Counted from the first letter of the stretch, positions 37,825 to 46,694 are shown. The stretch is 64,000 nucleotides of DNA from Nocardioides caeni (GCF_004912195.1 NZ_STGW01000006.1:75411-139410), one strand, 5' to 3'. Numbers and translations: made by a program. Notes: generated by a model not told the origin, from the letters alone.

Positions 37825-38973
37825 GTGTCCCGAGCCCGCTGGTCCCTGCGTCGCCCGGGTCGCCCGGGCCGCCCGGGCCGGAGCCGGCCCACGGTCAGCG
37901 TGGTGATGCCGGTGCACGACATGGCGCCGTACGTCGAGCGCAGCCTCGACTCGGTCCTCGCCCAGCCCGGCGTGGACCTCGACGTCGTCGTCGTCGACGA
38001 TGGCTCCACCGACGGCTCCGGCGACCTCGTCGCGGCCTACGCCCGACGGCACCCGGCGATCACGCTGCTGCGGCAGGACAACGCGGGGGTCTCCGCGGCC
38101 CGCAACGCAGCGATCGAGCAGTGCCGCGGGGAGTTCCTGACGTTCGTCGACCCGGACGACTTCCTGCCCGCGCGGGCCTGGGCGCCGATGCTGGCGAGCC
38201 TGGAGCGCAGCGGCTCCGACTTCGCCGTCGGGATGATGGAGCGAGTCGACGAGGGCGGCCGGCGGCGCCGCCCCCCGTTGCTGGCCCGCAACCACGCCGA
38301 GGCCCGCATCGGGGTCGACATCGACGCGGCGCCGCTGATGATCGCCGACGTCTTTCCCTGCAACAAGCTCTTCCGGATGGACTTCTGGCGTCGCGCCGGG
38401 CTGAGCTTCCCGGTCGGCGTCTCCTACGAGGACCAGGTGTTCGCGGCCGACGCCTTCCTGGCAGCCCGTCGCTTCGATGTCCTGACCGAGGTCGTCTATG
38501 AGTGGTACATCCGTGGCGAGATGTCCTCTGCCACGCACCGCCGTGGTCGGATCGACAATCTGCAGGACCGCATCGTCACCAAGCAGATGGCCCTCGACCG
38601 GGTCCGGGCACACGGCAACCCGGTGCTCGTCGACACCCTCGTGCGGCAGGTGCTGCCGATCGACATGTGGGAGCACTTCCGTGCGGCGGTCGCGCCGACC
38701 ACCGAGGACCCGGACCACTACTGGTCGCTGCTGCGCGACGCCGTGCGTTCCTTCTGGCACGACGACACGGTGCCCTTCGAGCTCACCGAAGTGCCGCCGG
38801 GGCAGCGCCTGATGGGCTGGCTGGTCGCCCAGGACCGGCGCGCCGACCTCGCCGCCCTCATCGCGGCGATCGACGGGCCCGGCGTACCTGTCGAGGACGG
38901 GCGCTACCTCCACCCGTGGCGCGACGAGCCCGGCGTCCCGGCGGTGCTCGGAGAGGTCAGCCCCGGTCGGTGA
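37825..38973 (+). CDS. Glycosyltransferase family 2
   Basis: A 382-residue GT-A enzyme. A basic, repetitive RPGRPGRPGR segment precedes the catalytic domain: VSVVMPVHDMAPYVERSLDSV, VVDDGSTDGSG and the DXD-like FVDPDDF near residue 110. LFRMDFWRRAGLSFPVGVSYEDQVF is typical of the EpsJ/CapJ-like subgroup that extends capsular or teichoic polymers. A start at 37798 is possible but would sit upstream of the promoter. The 3' end overlaps the convergent DUF6270 gene by 17 bases. Confidence 0.9.
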   Translation: MSRARWSLRRPGRPGRPGRSRPTVSVVMPVHDMAPYVERSLDSVLAQPGVDLDVVVVDDGSTDGSGDLVAAYARRHPAITLLRQDNAGVSAARNAAIEQCRGEFLTFVDPDDFLPARAWAPMLASLERSGSDFAVGMMERVDEGGRRRRPPLLARNHAEARIGVDIDAAPLMIADVFPCNKLFRMDFWRRAGLSFPVGVSYEDQVFAADAFLAARRFDVLTEVVYEWYIRGEMSSATHRRGRIDNLQDRIVTKQMALDRVRAHGNPVLVDTLVRQVLPIDMWEHFRAAVAPTTEDPDHYWSLLRDAVRSFWHDDTVPFELTEVPPGQRLMGWLVAQDRRADLAALIAAIDGPGVPVEDGRYLHPWRDEPGVPAVLGEVSPGR

Positions 38974-40240
38974 GGGCGAGCCGGGCCGTGCCGGTCTCGC
39001 GCAGCCAGGCGATGTGGCCGTCGGCGCTGGTCGACAGCGCCTCGACCCGCTCGTACGTCGCCGGCGACACCCTGTCCCGCAGCCCGGCCAGCAGCGTGTC
39101 GTCCGGCCGGTCGCCGGTCGGCTCCGGGGGCCGCGCCACCTTCGGCGCCGGTCGCAGCAGACGCTTCCAGCGGGGGCGGGCCGCCTCCGCCGCGGCGTGG
39201 GCACGGACCTCGTCCTCTCCTCGCCACCAGTCGACCTCGGCGCGGACGCGGGCCGCGGCGGCCGTCGCGATCTCGTCGATCGTGGCCGCGATCGCCGGGT
39301 CGCCGGCGACCTCGGGGTCGGTGCGCAGCGCGATCCGGTGCAGCTCGGCGAGGAAGCGCGGGTAGTAGTCCATCGTGTAGTGGACCTCCATCGCCCCCCA
39401 GGGGTGGTCGGCGAAGGTCACGTAGCGCTCGGCGCCGAGGTCGATGCTCTCCCAGCCATAGGCGGTGCGGGCGTGCTCGTTGAGCCGTCGCCAGAAGCGG
39501 CTGCCGGCCCGTGCCGCCCGCTGGCGCTTCGGTGGACCGAAGCCGGTCGGCGCGACGGCGCCGCGCCGGATCGTGCGGTCGACGTTGAAGCCGCAGTGCA
39601 CGACCACCCGCGTGCCGGGGCACTCGGCAGCCATGAACGCCGCGAAGCGGTCCATCGCCTCGACCCAGACCGCGAAGTAGGCGTCCGGGTCGTCCTGCCA
39701 GTGCAGGTGGGTCACGGCGGGGTCGGCCAGCAGACGCTCGTGCAGGTCGGTCTTGTGGATGCGCCACCGGTTGTCGGTGACGTAGCGGCCGTCGGACAGC
39801 CGGATGACGCCGAAGTGCACGTCGCCGAAGAAGTCCAGGACGACCAGGTCGGGACGCTCGGCCGGCAGCAGCTCGAGGATCTCGCGGGTGAGGTCGGAGG
39901 CGACGTTCCACTGGCCGTAGGGCTTCATCGGCTTCACGGCCTGCCACGGCTCGTCGACCGGGGCGGACATCAGCGCGATCATCGAGCTCTGGTTGGTGGT
40001 CGGGCCGACCCGGAACCACCGCTTGTAGTCGGGATTGAAGCGGGAATTGAAGTTGTCGCGGGTGATGCAGCTGCCCATCACCGACACCGTCGCGACCGCC
40101 GGGCCGGCCGCATCGGTGGGAGCGGCGTCGTCCGGCTCGTCGTCGGGAGGGGCGTCGTCGTACGGCGCCTCGTCGGTCAGCCCGTCGGCGCCGTCGTCGG
40201 CGGGCTCCTCGGCGTGGTCCTCGAGCGGGTCGCCGCTCAT
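38957..40240 (-). CDS. DUF6270 domain protein, copy 2
   Basis: A 427-residue protein. Residues 1-45 are a very acidic, disordered-looking extension. The domain opens with VMG56-S-C-I-T-R-D62, matching GSCVSRD in the protein at 19593. LVVLDFFGDVHFGV and VVVHCGFNVDR follow. The C-terminal third is basic and helical. Its ATG overlaps the stop of the upstream sulfotransferase, so the two are coupled. Presence beside glycosyltransferases in both islands suggests a glycan role; activity is unknown. Confidence 0.8.
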   Translation of the reverse strand: MSGDPLEDHAEEPADDGADGLTDEAPYDDAPPDDEPDDAAPTDAAGPAVATVSVMGSCITRDNFNSRFNPDYKRWFRVGPTTNQSSMIALMSAPVDEPWQAVKPMKPYGQWNVASDLTREILELLPAERPDLVVLDFFGDVHFGVIRLSDGRYVTDNRWRIHKTDLHERLLADPAVTHLHWQDDPDAYFAVWVEAMDRFAAFMAAECPGTRVVVHCGFNVDRTIRRGAVAPTGFGPPKRQRAARAGSRFWRRLNEHARTAYGWESIDLGAERYVTFADHPWGAMEVHYTMDYYPRFLAELHRIALRTDPEVAGDPAIAATIDEIATAAAARVRAEVDWWRGEDEVRAHAAAEAARPRWKRLLRPAPKVARPPEPTGDRPDDTLLAGLRDRVSPATYERVEALSTSADGHIAWLRETGTARLALTDRG

Positions 40241-41439
40241 CGCGGGGCGTCTCCACGCCGGGTCACCCGGGAGCGGGCCTTGCCCGCGAGTCGTCGGGCC
40301 AGCTCGCGGCCGGAGAGCTCCGCGTCGTCCGTGGCCCGGACCCCGCGGCGCGAGCGCAGCCGGGCGTTCTGCTTCTCCAGCTTCTCGATGCGGCGCTGCG
40401 CTGCGGTGAGGACCCCGGCGATCGCCTCGGCGGCAAGCTCGACCGGCACGGTCTCGATGGGACCGGTGGAGGCGTGGGAGGGCACCCGGCGCAGCGCATC
40501 GAGGTCGCCGATGACACCGACGCCGCTGCCCTCGATGCGGGCGATCGACGTGTCGGCCTCGGCGGCCGCCTGGTCCTGCGCCCACACGGGCAGCGCCAAC
40601 TTGGGCTCGCCCGGGGCCGGCGTGCGGGAGTTGACGAGCCGCAGGGCGTAGCCGGAGCGGAAGAAGAGGGAGAACTGCTGCCAGGTGAGCTGGGCCCGGG
40701 TCAGCTCGATGGTCGCGCGCAGCAGCTCGGACTCGGGTGCGGTCAGCCCGCGGTTGCTGTGCGGCGGCGTGGCGTCGGCGAGCAGGCCCGCCGGCAGCTC
40801 CAGGAGCTGCTCGAAGGCGGTCGGCAGCAGGCGGCGGTCGGTCTCGTCGATGGCGATGACCCGGATCTGCTCGATGGGCAGGACCGTCGACCAGGCCTCG
40901 ACCTGTGCCGCGGCGTCGGCCCAGGACCAGAAGCCCTTGGCTGCTGCTGCACCGGGCTCGGGCCGCCGGAAGGCCGACTCCAGCCAGGGGTCGAGGGCGC
41001 CGGTCTTGCCGTCGCGCAGGACCTGCTGCCACGTCGACAGGGCGATCGACCCGGGATTGCGGGCGGCGATCAGGACGTGGAGGCGCTCGGCCCCGATCTC
41101 CTCGACGATCCTGGCCCGCTGCGCGTTGTCGGCCAGGCCGAAGAACTCGCTGCTGACGACCGAGCGACCGGGGTGCGCGCGGACGGCGGAGACCAGGTCG
41201 CTCCACCGCTCCGACGGGGGCAGGGCGTCCTTGTCGCCCTCCCAGCCGGCGGCCGAGCCGATGAGGACCCGCGCCTCCTCGTGGTGGTGCGGCAGCGCAC
41301 CGGGATAGAGGACGCCGGCCTCGAGCATCTGCTCGCGGGCGACGCCGAGCAGTCCCTGGATCGCGGTCGTGCCGGTCTTGTGCGGGCCGACGTGCCAGAG
41401 GATGGCGCCCGGGGGCAGTGCGACGATCGGGGTGGCCAC
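40237..41439 (-). CDS. Sulfotransferase-like protein with C-terminal coiled coil
   Basis: A 400-residue protein. ILWHVGPHKTGTTAIQGLL near residues 15-33 is a PAPS-binding P-loop-like motif, and VVSSEFFG and LIAARNPGSIALSTWQQ fit the second phosphate site. It belongs to the broad sulfotransferase-domain group found in actinobacterial glycan loci and is not closely similar to the one at 31921. The final 80 residues are basic and partly coiled coil. The GTG at 41439 lies seven bases after TAGGGT. Confidence 0.8.
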   Translation of the reverse strand: MATPIVALPPGAILWHVGPHKTGTTAIQGLLGVAREQMLEAGVLYPGALPHHHEEARVLIGSAAGWEGDKDALPPSERWSDLVSAVRAHPGRSVVSSEFFGLADNAQRARIVEEIGAERLHVLIAARNPGSIALSTWQQVLRDGKTGALDPWLESAFRRPEPGAAAAKGFWSWADAAAQVEAWSTVLPIEQIRVIAIDETDRRLLPTAFEQLLELPAGLLADATPPHSNRGLTAPESELLRATIELTRAQLTWQQFSLFFRSGYALRLVNSRTPAPGEPKLALPVWAQDQAAAEADTSIARIEGSGVGVIGDLDALRRVPSHASTGPIETVPVELAAEAIAGVLTAAQRRIEKLEKQNARLRSRRGVRATDDAELSGRELARRLAGKARSRVTRRGDAPR

Positions 41440-41452
41440 GTCGGCGACCCTA
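41440..41452 (-). promoter_or_regulatory. Probable -10 box of the leaderless sulfotransferase-DUF6270 mRNA
   Basis: On the minus strand TAGGGT (41452-41447) is followed by seven bases and then GTG. It is one of the clearest cases of the local leaderless arrangement. Confidence 0.55.
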
Positions 41453-41471
41453 CCGGTTGTGCTCCGAGCGC

Positions 41472-41591
41472 CGATATTCAGCATTTCCGCGATATGCGCA
41501 GGAAGTCGCCGGAGGCGATATGCCGCAAATCCGGACAATGTGCAAGGATGACGAATAGCGACTTTATCGACGACGGAATGAGGAAAAGACA
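41472..41591 (+). promoter_or_regulatory. AT-richer control region of lsr2 with three CGATAT sites
   Basis: This is one of the few AT-richer stretches of the window. CGATAT occurs at 41472, 41490 and 41516, the last two within the longer match CGATATGCSGCA-like. GAGGAAAAG precedes the lsr2 start. Lsr2 proteins bind AT-rich DNA, so self-repression here is plausible but inferred. Confidence 0.45.
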
Positions 41592-41921
41592 ATGGCACAG
41601 CGGGTGAATATCGTCCTGGTCGACGACATCGACGGCAGCGAGGCCACCGAGACGGTGACCTTCGGTCTCGACGGCGCGAACTACGAGATCGACCTCAACG
41701 ACGCCCATGCCGCTGCCCTCCGCGACGCCCTCGCCACCTACGTCGGACACGGCCGCAAGGTCAGCCGCGGCGGCGCGAAGCGCGCGAAGTCGGGCTCGTC
41801 GGTCTCCTCCGGTGCCTCCGCCAGCGACGTCCGCGCCTGGGCCCGCGAGAACGGCTACGACGTCCCCGCCCGCGGCCGGATCCCCGCCGACGTACGCCAG
41901 GCCTTCGACGCCGCACAGTAG
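41592..41921 (+). CDS. lsr2: Lsr2 nucleoid-associated protein
   Basis: A 109-residue DNA-bridging protein that silences AT-rich, often foreign, genes; the functional counterpart of H-NS. The N-terminal dimerisation domain (QRVNIVLVDDIDGSEATETVTFGLDGA) and the C-terminal DNA-binding domain with VRAWARENGYDVPARGRIP, including the RGR minor-groove motif, are intact, joined by a basic serine-rich linker. The order lsr2-clpC matches Rv3597c-Rv3596c, but lysS, usually just upstream, is missing. Confidence 0.96.
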   Translation: MAQRVNIVLVDDIDGSEATETVTFGLDGANYEIDLNDAHAAALRDALATYVGHGRKVSRGGAKRAKSGSSVSSGASASDVRAWARENGYDVPARGRIPADVRQAFDAAQ

Positions 41922-41930
41922 CCCTCTGGG

Positions 41931-42054
41931 CCGAGCGTGTCGCCCGGTCAGGTCGGGCCGCACGGCCAGTCGCTGCGCTCGGGCCGCGGGCTGGACCTGA
42001 CGCGGCTTCGCCGCGGGGCGCCACGCTGCCGGCCGCGCGGTTGGCTTCCGTAGG
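41931..42054. repeat. 124-bp structured repeat, copy 1 (after lsr2)
   Basis: It starts CCGAGCG and ends CGTAGG, exactly as the copy at 58894-59017 and with the same length. The outer stem pairs GTCAGGTC with GACCTGAC. It is followed by the conserved hairpin GCGGCTTCGCCGC and a conserved GC-rich 3' part. It begins ten bases after the lsr2 stop. Confidence 0.85.
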
Positions 42055-42094
42055 GCCTCTGTTGGTCTGGCGGCAAGACGCATCCGCCTGGTCG

Positions 42095-42120
42095 GGGCGT
42101 TCGCTCACAGCGGACGCCCC
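42095..42120. promoter_or_regulatory. Probable ClgR operator upstream of clpC
   Basis: TTCGCTCACAGCGGAC matches the core CGC-Y-N-A-N-R-GCG that I recall for ClgR, the activator of clp genes in actinobacteria. It sits in a larger palindrome with GGGGCGT/ACGCCCC arms, 25 bases upstream of the sigma promoter candidate. A hairpin terminator for lsr2 is an alternative, but there is no uridine tract. Confidence 0.55.
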
Positions 42121-42134
42121 GGAGCCGTCAACCG

Positions 42135-42160
42135 GGAACGCGTAGGCTGTGAGCGGGGTT
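42135..42160 (+). promoter_or_regulatory. SigR/SigH-type promoter of clpC
   Basis: GGAAC at 42135-42139, then exactly 18 bases, then GTT at 42158-42160. This matches the GGAAT-N18-GTT promoter of the thiol-stress sigma factors SigR/SigH. TAGGCT at 42143 is a competing housekeeping -10 box. Confidence 0.5.
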
Positions 42161-42200
42161 GTATCCCGTGAACACCCCAGGACGTGTGAGGAGCGTGCAG

Positions 42201-44750
42201 ATGTTCGAGCGGTTCACAGACCGAGCCCGCCGGGTGGTCGTGCTGGCCCAGGAAGAGGCCCGCATGCTCTCCCACAACTACATCGGGACCGAGCACATCC
42301 TGCTCGGTCTCATCCACGAGGGCGAGGGCGTCGCCGCCAAGGCGCTGGAGTCCCTCGACATCTCGCTCGAGGCCGTGCGTGCACAGGTCGAGGAGATCAT
42401 CGGGCAGGGCCAGCAGGCGCCGTCCGGGCACATCCCCTTCACCCCGCGCGCCAAGAAGGTGCTCGAGCTGTCCCTGCGCGAGGCGCTGCAGCTCGGCCAC
42501 TCCTACATCGGCACCGAGCACATCCTGCTCGGCCTGATCCGGGAGGGCGAGGGCGTCGCCGCCCAGGTGCTGCAGAAGCTCGGCGCCGACCTCAACCGGG
42601 TCCGCCAGCAGGTCATCCAGCTGCTCTCCGGCTTCCAGGGCAAGGAGACCGGTGCGGCCGCCTCCGCCTCCGGCAGCTCCAGCGGCTCGGACGCGCCGTC
42701 GTCCTCGCTGGTCCTCGACCAGTTCGGGCGCAACCTGACCCAGGACGCCCGCGAGGGCAAGCTCGATCCGATCATCGGTCGTGGCGCCCAGATCGAGCGC
42801 GTCATGCAGGTCCTGTCCCGCCGGACCAAGAACAACCCGGTCCTCATCGGCGAGCCCGGCGTCGGCAAGACGTCGATCGTCGAGGGCCTGGCCCAGGACA
42901 TCGTCAAGGGCAACGTGCCCGAGACGCTCAAGGACAAGCAGATCTACACCCTCGACCTGGGTGCGCTGGTCGCCGGCTCGCGCTACCGCGGTGACTTCGA
43001 GGAGCGTCTCAAGAAGGTGCTCAAGGAGATCCGCACCCGCGGTGACATCGTGCTGTTCATCGACGAGATCCACACCCTCGTCGGTGCCGGTGCGGCCGAG
43101 GGCGCGATCGACGCCGCCAGCATCCTCAAGCCGATGCTGGCCCGCGGCGAGCTGCAGACGATCGGTGCGACCACGCTCGACGAATACCGCAAGTACCTCG
43201 AGAAGGACGCCGCGCTCGAGCGCCGCTTCCAGCCGATCCAGGTGCCCGAGCCGTCGATCGCCGACACGATCGAGATGCTCAAGGGCATCCGCGACCGCTA
43301 CGAGGCGCACCACCGGGTGACCATCACCGACGAGGCGCTGGTCTCCGCGGCGACGCTGGCCGACCGCTACATCTCCGACCGGTTCCTGCCGGACAAGGCC
43401 ATCGACCTGATCGACGAGGCCGGCTCGCGGCTGCGGATCCGCCGGATGACGGCGCCCGCCGACCTGCGCGAGTACGACGACAAGATCGGCGAGGTGCGTC
43501 AGCGCAAGGAGGCCGCGATCGACGGCCAGGACTTCGAGGCCGCCGCGCGACTGCGCGACGAGGAGAAGCAGCTGATCCTCGCCAAGTCCGAGCGTGAGAA
43601 GCAGTGGCGCTCCGGCGACATGGACGAGGTCGCCGAGGTCGACGAGGAGCTGGTCGCCGAGGTGCTGGCGGTCGCGACGGGCATCCCGATCGTCAAGCTC
43701 TCCGAGGAGGAGTCCACGCGACTGCTCAAGATGGAGGACGAGCTCCACAAGCGGGTCATCGGCCAGGACGAGGCCGTCAAGGCGCTCTCGCGGGCCATCC
43801 GTCGTACGCGTGCCGGCCTGAAGGACCCCAAGCGTCCCGGTGGCTCGTTCATCTTCGCCGGCCCGTCCGGTGTCGGAAAGACGTGGCTGTCCAAGACGCT
43901 CGCGGAGTTCCTCTTCGGCGACGAGGACGCGCTGATCCAGCTCGACATGTCGGAGTTCGGCGAGAAGCACACCGTCTCGCGCCTCTTCGGCTCGCCTCCG
44001 GGCTACGTCGGCTACGAGGAGGGCGGCCAGCTCACCGAGAAGGTGCGCCGCAAGCCGTTCTCCGTGGTCCTCTTCGACGAGGTCGAGAAGGCCCACCCCG
44101 ACATCTTCAACTCCCTGTTGCAGATCCTCGAGGAAGGTCGTCTGACCGACTCGCAGGGCCGGGTCGTGGACTTCAAGAACTGCGTCATCATCATGACCAC
44201 CAACCTCGGCTCGCGCGACATCGGCAAGTCGGTGGGTCTGGGCTTCGGCGGCGGCGACGCGGCCGGCTCCTACGACCGGATGAAGGCCAAGGTCTCCGAC
44301 GAGCTCAAGCAGCACTTCCGTCCCGAGTTCCTCAACCGTGTCGACGAGATCATCGTGTTCCCGCCGCTGTCGCAGGAGCAGATCGTCGCGATGGTCGACA
44401 ACATGATCGCCTCGGTGGAGGTCCGGCTGAAGGACCGCGACATGAAGATCGAGCTCACCCAGAAGGCCAAGGCCCTCCTGGCCGAGCGCGGCTTCGACCC
44501 GGTCCTCGGTGCCCGGCCGCTGCGCCGCACGGTGCAGCGCGAGATCGAGGACGTCCTCGCCGAGAAGATGCTCTATGGCGAGGTCGGCCCCGGCCAGATC
44601 GTGCTCGTGGACGTCGAGGGCGAGGGCGCGGCCGCGGCCTTCACCTTCGAGGGCCAGAAGGTCGCCGAGCTGCCCGACATGCCGCCGCTCGAGACCGTCG
44701 CCGAGGGTCCGATCGAGATCGCGCCCGAGGTCGACCTCGACAAGGACTGA
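42201..44750 (+). CDS. clpC: ATP-dependent Clp protease ATPase subunit ClpC
   Basis: An 849-residue Hsp100 unfoldase that feeds substrates to ClpP. Order: double Clp_N repeat (about 1-145), AAA-1 with GEPGVGKTS near 218, a UVR motif (about 430-465, [18 protein letters not shown]), AAA-2 with GPSGVGKTW near 556, and the ClpB_D2-small C-terminus. The ATG at 42201 ([11 protein letters not shown]) follows GAGGAG; an upstream in-frame ATG would add 14 residues. A strong terminator follows. Confidence 0.97.
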   Translation: MFERFTDRARRVVVLAQEEARMLSHNYIGTEHILLGLIHEGEGVAAKALESLDISLEAVRAQVEEIIGQGQQAPSGHIPFTPRAKKVLELSLREALQLGHSYIGTEHILLGLIREGEGVAAQVLQKLGADLNRVRQQVIQLLSGFQGKETGAAASASGSSSGSDAPSSSLVLDQFGRNLTQDAREGKLDPIIGRGAQIERVMQVLSRRTKNNPVLIGEPGVGKTSIVEGLAQDIVKGNVPETLKDKQIYTLDLGALVAGSRYRGDFEERLKKVLKEIRTRGDIVLFIDEIHTLVGAGAAEGAIDAASILKPMLARGELQTIGATTLDEYRKYLEKDAALERRFQPIQVPEPSIADTIEMLKGIRDRYEAHHRVTITDEALVSAATLADRYISDRFLPDKAIDLIDEAGSRLRIRRMTAPADLREYDDKIGEVRQRKEAAIDGQDFEAAARLRDEEKQLILAKSEREKQWRSGDMDEVAEVDEELVAEVLAVATGIPIVKLSEEESTRLLKMEDELHKRVIGQDEAVKALSRAIRRTRAGLKDPKRPGGSFIFAGPSGVGKTWLSKTLAEFLFGDEDALIQLDMSEFGEKHTVSRLFGSPPGYVGYEEGGQLTEKVRRKPFSVVLFDEVEKAHPDIFNSLLQILEEGRLTDSQGRVVDFKNCVIIMTTNLGSRDIGKSVGLGFGGGDAAGSYDRMKAKVSDELKQHFRPEFLNRVDEIIVFPPLSQEQIVAMVDNMIASVEVRLKDRDMKIELTQKAKALLAERGFDPVLGARPLRRTVQREIEDVLAEKMLYGEVGPGQIVLVDVEGEGAAAAFTFEGQKVAELPDMPPLETVAEGPIEIAPEVDLDKD

Positions 44751-44782
44751 CCCGACGCCGCGGATGGGCGTGTGACATCCGG

Positions 44783-44822
44783 CCCGACCTGGTTCGCCAG
44801 GTCGGGTCGGTTCGCGTTTTTC
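44783..44822 (+). terminator. Rho-independent terminator after clpC
   Basis: A ten-base-pair perfect stem CCCGACCTGG/CCAGGTCGGG with loop TTCG at 44783-44806 is followed within about ten bases by a run of six T residues at 44817-44822. It ends clpC transcription before convergent mutY. Confidence 0.85.
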
Positions 44823-44839
44823 GGGGCAGGGACTATCGC

Positions 44840-45718
44840 TCAGGGCAGGCGGTAGCGGCCGTCGTCATCCAGCACGAGGAGGCCGTCGGTGAGCAGGGAG
44901 GCGAGGGCGCGCTCGCGTTGCACGGGCTCGTCCCAGGCCGCGTCGAGTCGCGCCCGGTCGACGCTGCCGGGAGCGTCGCGCAGGACGGCCAGGATTCGTC
45001 CTCGGCACTGCCGGTCGGTGCCGGCCCAGGCCTGGACGGGTCGCGGTGGCCCGTCGTACGGCGGAGCGCCGGCGGCCTGCCAGCGACACTGGTCGCTGAC
45101 GGGGCAGGCGGGGCACTGGGGCCGGGCGGCCGTGCAGACCAGCGCGCCGAGCTCCATCACCGCCACGGACCACGTCGCGGCGGTCGGAGCGTCGCCGGGA
45201 AGCAGGTCCGCCGCCAGATCCCGCTCGGCGCGGTTGACGCTGCGGGCCGGGAACTCGACGCCGGAGACCGCCCGGGCGAGCACCCGGCGCACATTGGTGT
45301 CGAGGACGACCTGACGCCTGCCGTGGGCGAAGCTCGCGATCGCCGCCGCGGTGTAGTCGCCCACCCCGGGCAGGGCGATGAGCTCGTCGTAGCTGTCCGG
45401 GACCTCGCCACCGTGCTGCTCGGTGATCGCCACCGCAGCGGCGTGCAGGCGCAGCGCCCGTCGCGGGTAGCCCAGCCGTCCCCAGGCCCGCACGGCCTCG
45501 CCGCTGGACTCGGCAGCCAGCGCGGCAGGTGTGGGCCAGCGCTCCAGCCATGTCGCGTGCACCGGCAGCACCCGCACCACGGGCGTCTGCTGCAGCATGA
45601 ACTCGCTGACCATCACCGACCAGGGCGTCGCGCCGTTGCCCCGCCACGGCAGGTCGCGGGCGTGCTCGTCGTACCAAGCGAGGATCGGGTCGACGAGGTC
45701 GGAGGAGGGACGGGACAT
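44840..45718 (-). CDS. mutY: A/G-specific adenine glycosylase
   Basis: A 292-residue DNA repair enzyme that removes adenine paired with 8-oxoguanine. The catalytic glutamate lies in MVSEFMLQQTPVVRV, the helix-hairpin-helix reads LPGVGDYTAAAI, and the catalytic Asp is in VVLDTNVRRVL. The four iron-sulfur cysteines are in VCTAARPQCPACPVSDQC. It is shorter than E. coli MutY (350) and has a reduced C-terminal domain, as in other actinobacteria. It converges on clpC across the terminator. Confidence 0.95.
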   Translation of the reverse strand: MSRPSSDLVDPILAWYDEHARDLPWRGNGATPWSVMVSEFMLQQTPVVRVLPVHATWLERWPTPAALAAESSGEAVRAWGRLGYPRRALRLHAAAVAITEQHGGEVPDSYDELIALPGVGDYTAAAIASFAHGRRQVVLDTNVRRVLARAVSGVEFPARSVNRAERDLAADLLPGDAPTAATWSVAVMELGALVCTAARPQCPACPVSDQCRWQAAGAPPYDGPPRPVQAWAGTDRQCRGRILAVLRDAPGSVDRARLDAAWDEPVQRERALASLLTDGLLVLDDDGRYRLP

Positions 45719-45792
45719 GGCCGGCCCATTGTGACGCCCGCCGACTCGGGGGCTGCGCGGCGGGGCAACCGCCGGACGGCGCGGCGGCTGGC

Positions 45793-45804
45793 TACGGTCG
45801 GATC
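45793..45804 (+). promoter_or_regulatory. Probable -10 box of a leaderless mRNA
   Basis: TACGGT at 45793-45798 lies six bases before the ATG at 45805. Confidence 0.5.
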
Positions 45805-46539
45805 ATGCCCAGCCGTCCGCCCACCGCCATGGCGCCACGCGGACCGCTGCCGGCCGGCGTCTACTGGCGGCGACGGCTCTTCGTCGGTGTCCTCGCGCTG
45901 TCGATCGTGTTCGTCATCGGCCGTTGGATCGCCGGCGGTGACGACGGCTCGTCCGACGACGGAGCAGCGGCCCAGCAGGCTGCCGCGCAGGTGCAGGCCA
46001 CGGAGACGGTGACCGCCGGGGTCGACGACGGCGACGTCACGCCCGACGCCAGTGGCTCACCCTCGGCCGAGGCCACACCGCGACTGGCGCAGCCCGAGGG
46101 CCCCTGCACACCCGACGACGTCGTCGTCACGCCGTCGGTCGCCGAGGGTCAGGCTGCCGGCGCGGACGTCACCGTCCAGCTCTCCCTCCAGAGCCTCCGC
46201 TCCGAGGCGTGCACCTGGGAGGTCTCCGGCACCAGCCTCGTCGTGCGGATCAGCCAGTCGGGCGACCAGCTCTGGACGACCCAGCAGTGCCGCCGCGCCG
46301 TGCCCGACCAGTCCGTCGTCGTGCGACGCAGCGTCGCCACCGTCGTGCCGTTGACCTGGGACGCGCGCGAGTCCGACCAGGGCTGCTCCGGCCGCACCAA
46401 CTGGGTCATGCCGGGGGAGTTCACGATTGCCGCCGCCGCCCTGGGTGGCGAGCCGACGGTGGCCGAGTTCGCCCTCGTGTCGCCGAGCGAGGACACGACC
46501 ATCGACATGAAGTGGGAGCCGGCCCGAGCGTTCCGCTGA
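45805..46539 (+). CDS. Membrane-anchored extracytoplasmic protein of unknown function
   Basis: A 244-residue protein: short cytoplasmic part, one membrane helix (about residues 28-46), an acidic, alanine- and threonine-rich linker, then a beta-rich domain (about 97-240) with four cysteines (CTPDDVVV, ACTWEV, QCRRAV, GCSGRT) that could form disulfides outside the cell. It sits between mutY and disA like the M. tuberculosis membrane protein Rv3587c and is probably its counterpart. No enzymatic motif is visible; a binding domain is likely. Confidence 0.75.
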   Translation: MPSRPPTAMAPRGPLPAGVYWRRRLFVGVLALSIVFVIGRWIAGGDDGSSDDGAAAQQAAAQVQATETVTAGVDDGDVTPDASGSPSAEATPRLAQPEGPCTPDDVVVTPSVAEGQAAGADVTVQLSLQSLRSEACTWEVSGTSLVVRISQSGDQLWTTQQCRRAVPDQSVVVRRSVATVVPLTWDARESDQGCSGRTNWVMPGEFTIAAAALGGEPTVAEFALVSPSEDTTIDMKWEPARAFR

Positions 46540-46569
46540 TCCCGGGTCGGCGAGGACCGAGCGCGGGCC

Positions 46570-46694
46570 CGTTGGTCGAGGAACTTGCACAGCAAGCGTC
46601 TCGAGACGCCTGGCCGTGGTGCTGTGTCCGGCCCGGTCTGGCGCGGAGGATGCGGGGGTCTCGAGACGGCCGTGGCCGGCCTCCTCGACCAACG
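46570..46694. repeat. 125-bp inverted-repeat element with GTTGGTCGAGGA ends
   Basis: Perfect 13-base ends CGTTGGTCGAGGA and TCCTCGACCAACG bound the element. Inside, the palindrome GTCTCGAGAC occurs twice, near 46598 and 46659. It carries no open frame and fills the space between convergent stops. A single end is found at 32951. Confidence 0.85.

Noticed and set aside
42095-42120. Rho-independent terminator of lsr2
   Set aside because: The palindrome has no following T-run and matches the ClgR operator core better. The possibility remains open.
42159-42200. A 14-residue extension of ClpC
   Set aside because: The family begins [11 protein letters not shown], and GAGGAG precedes the ATG at 42201.
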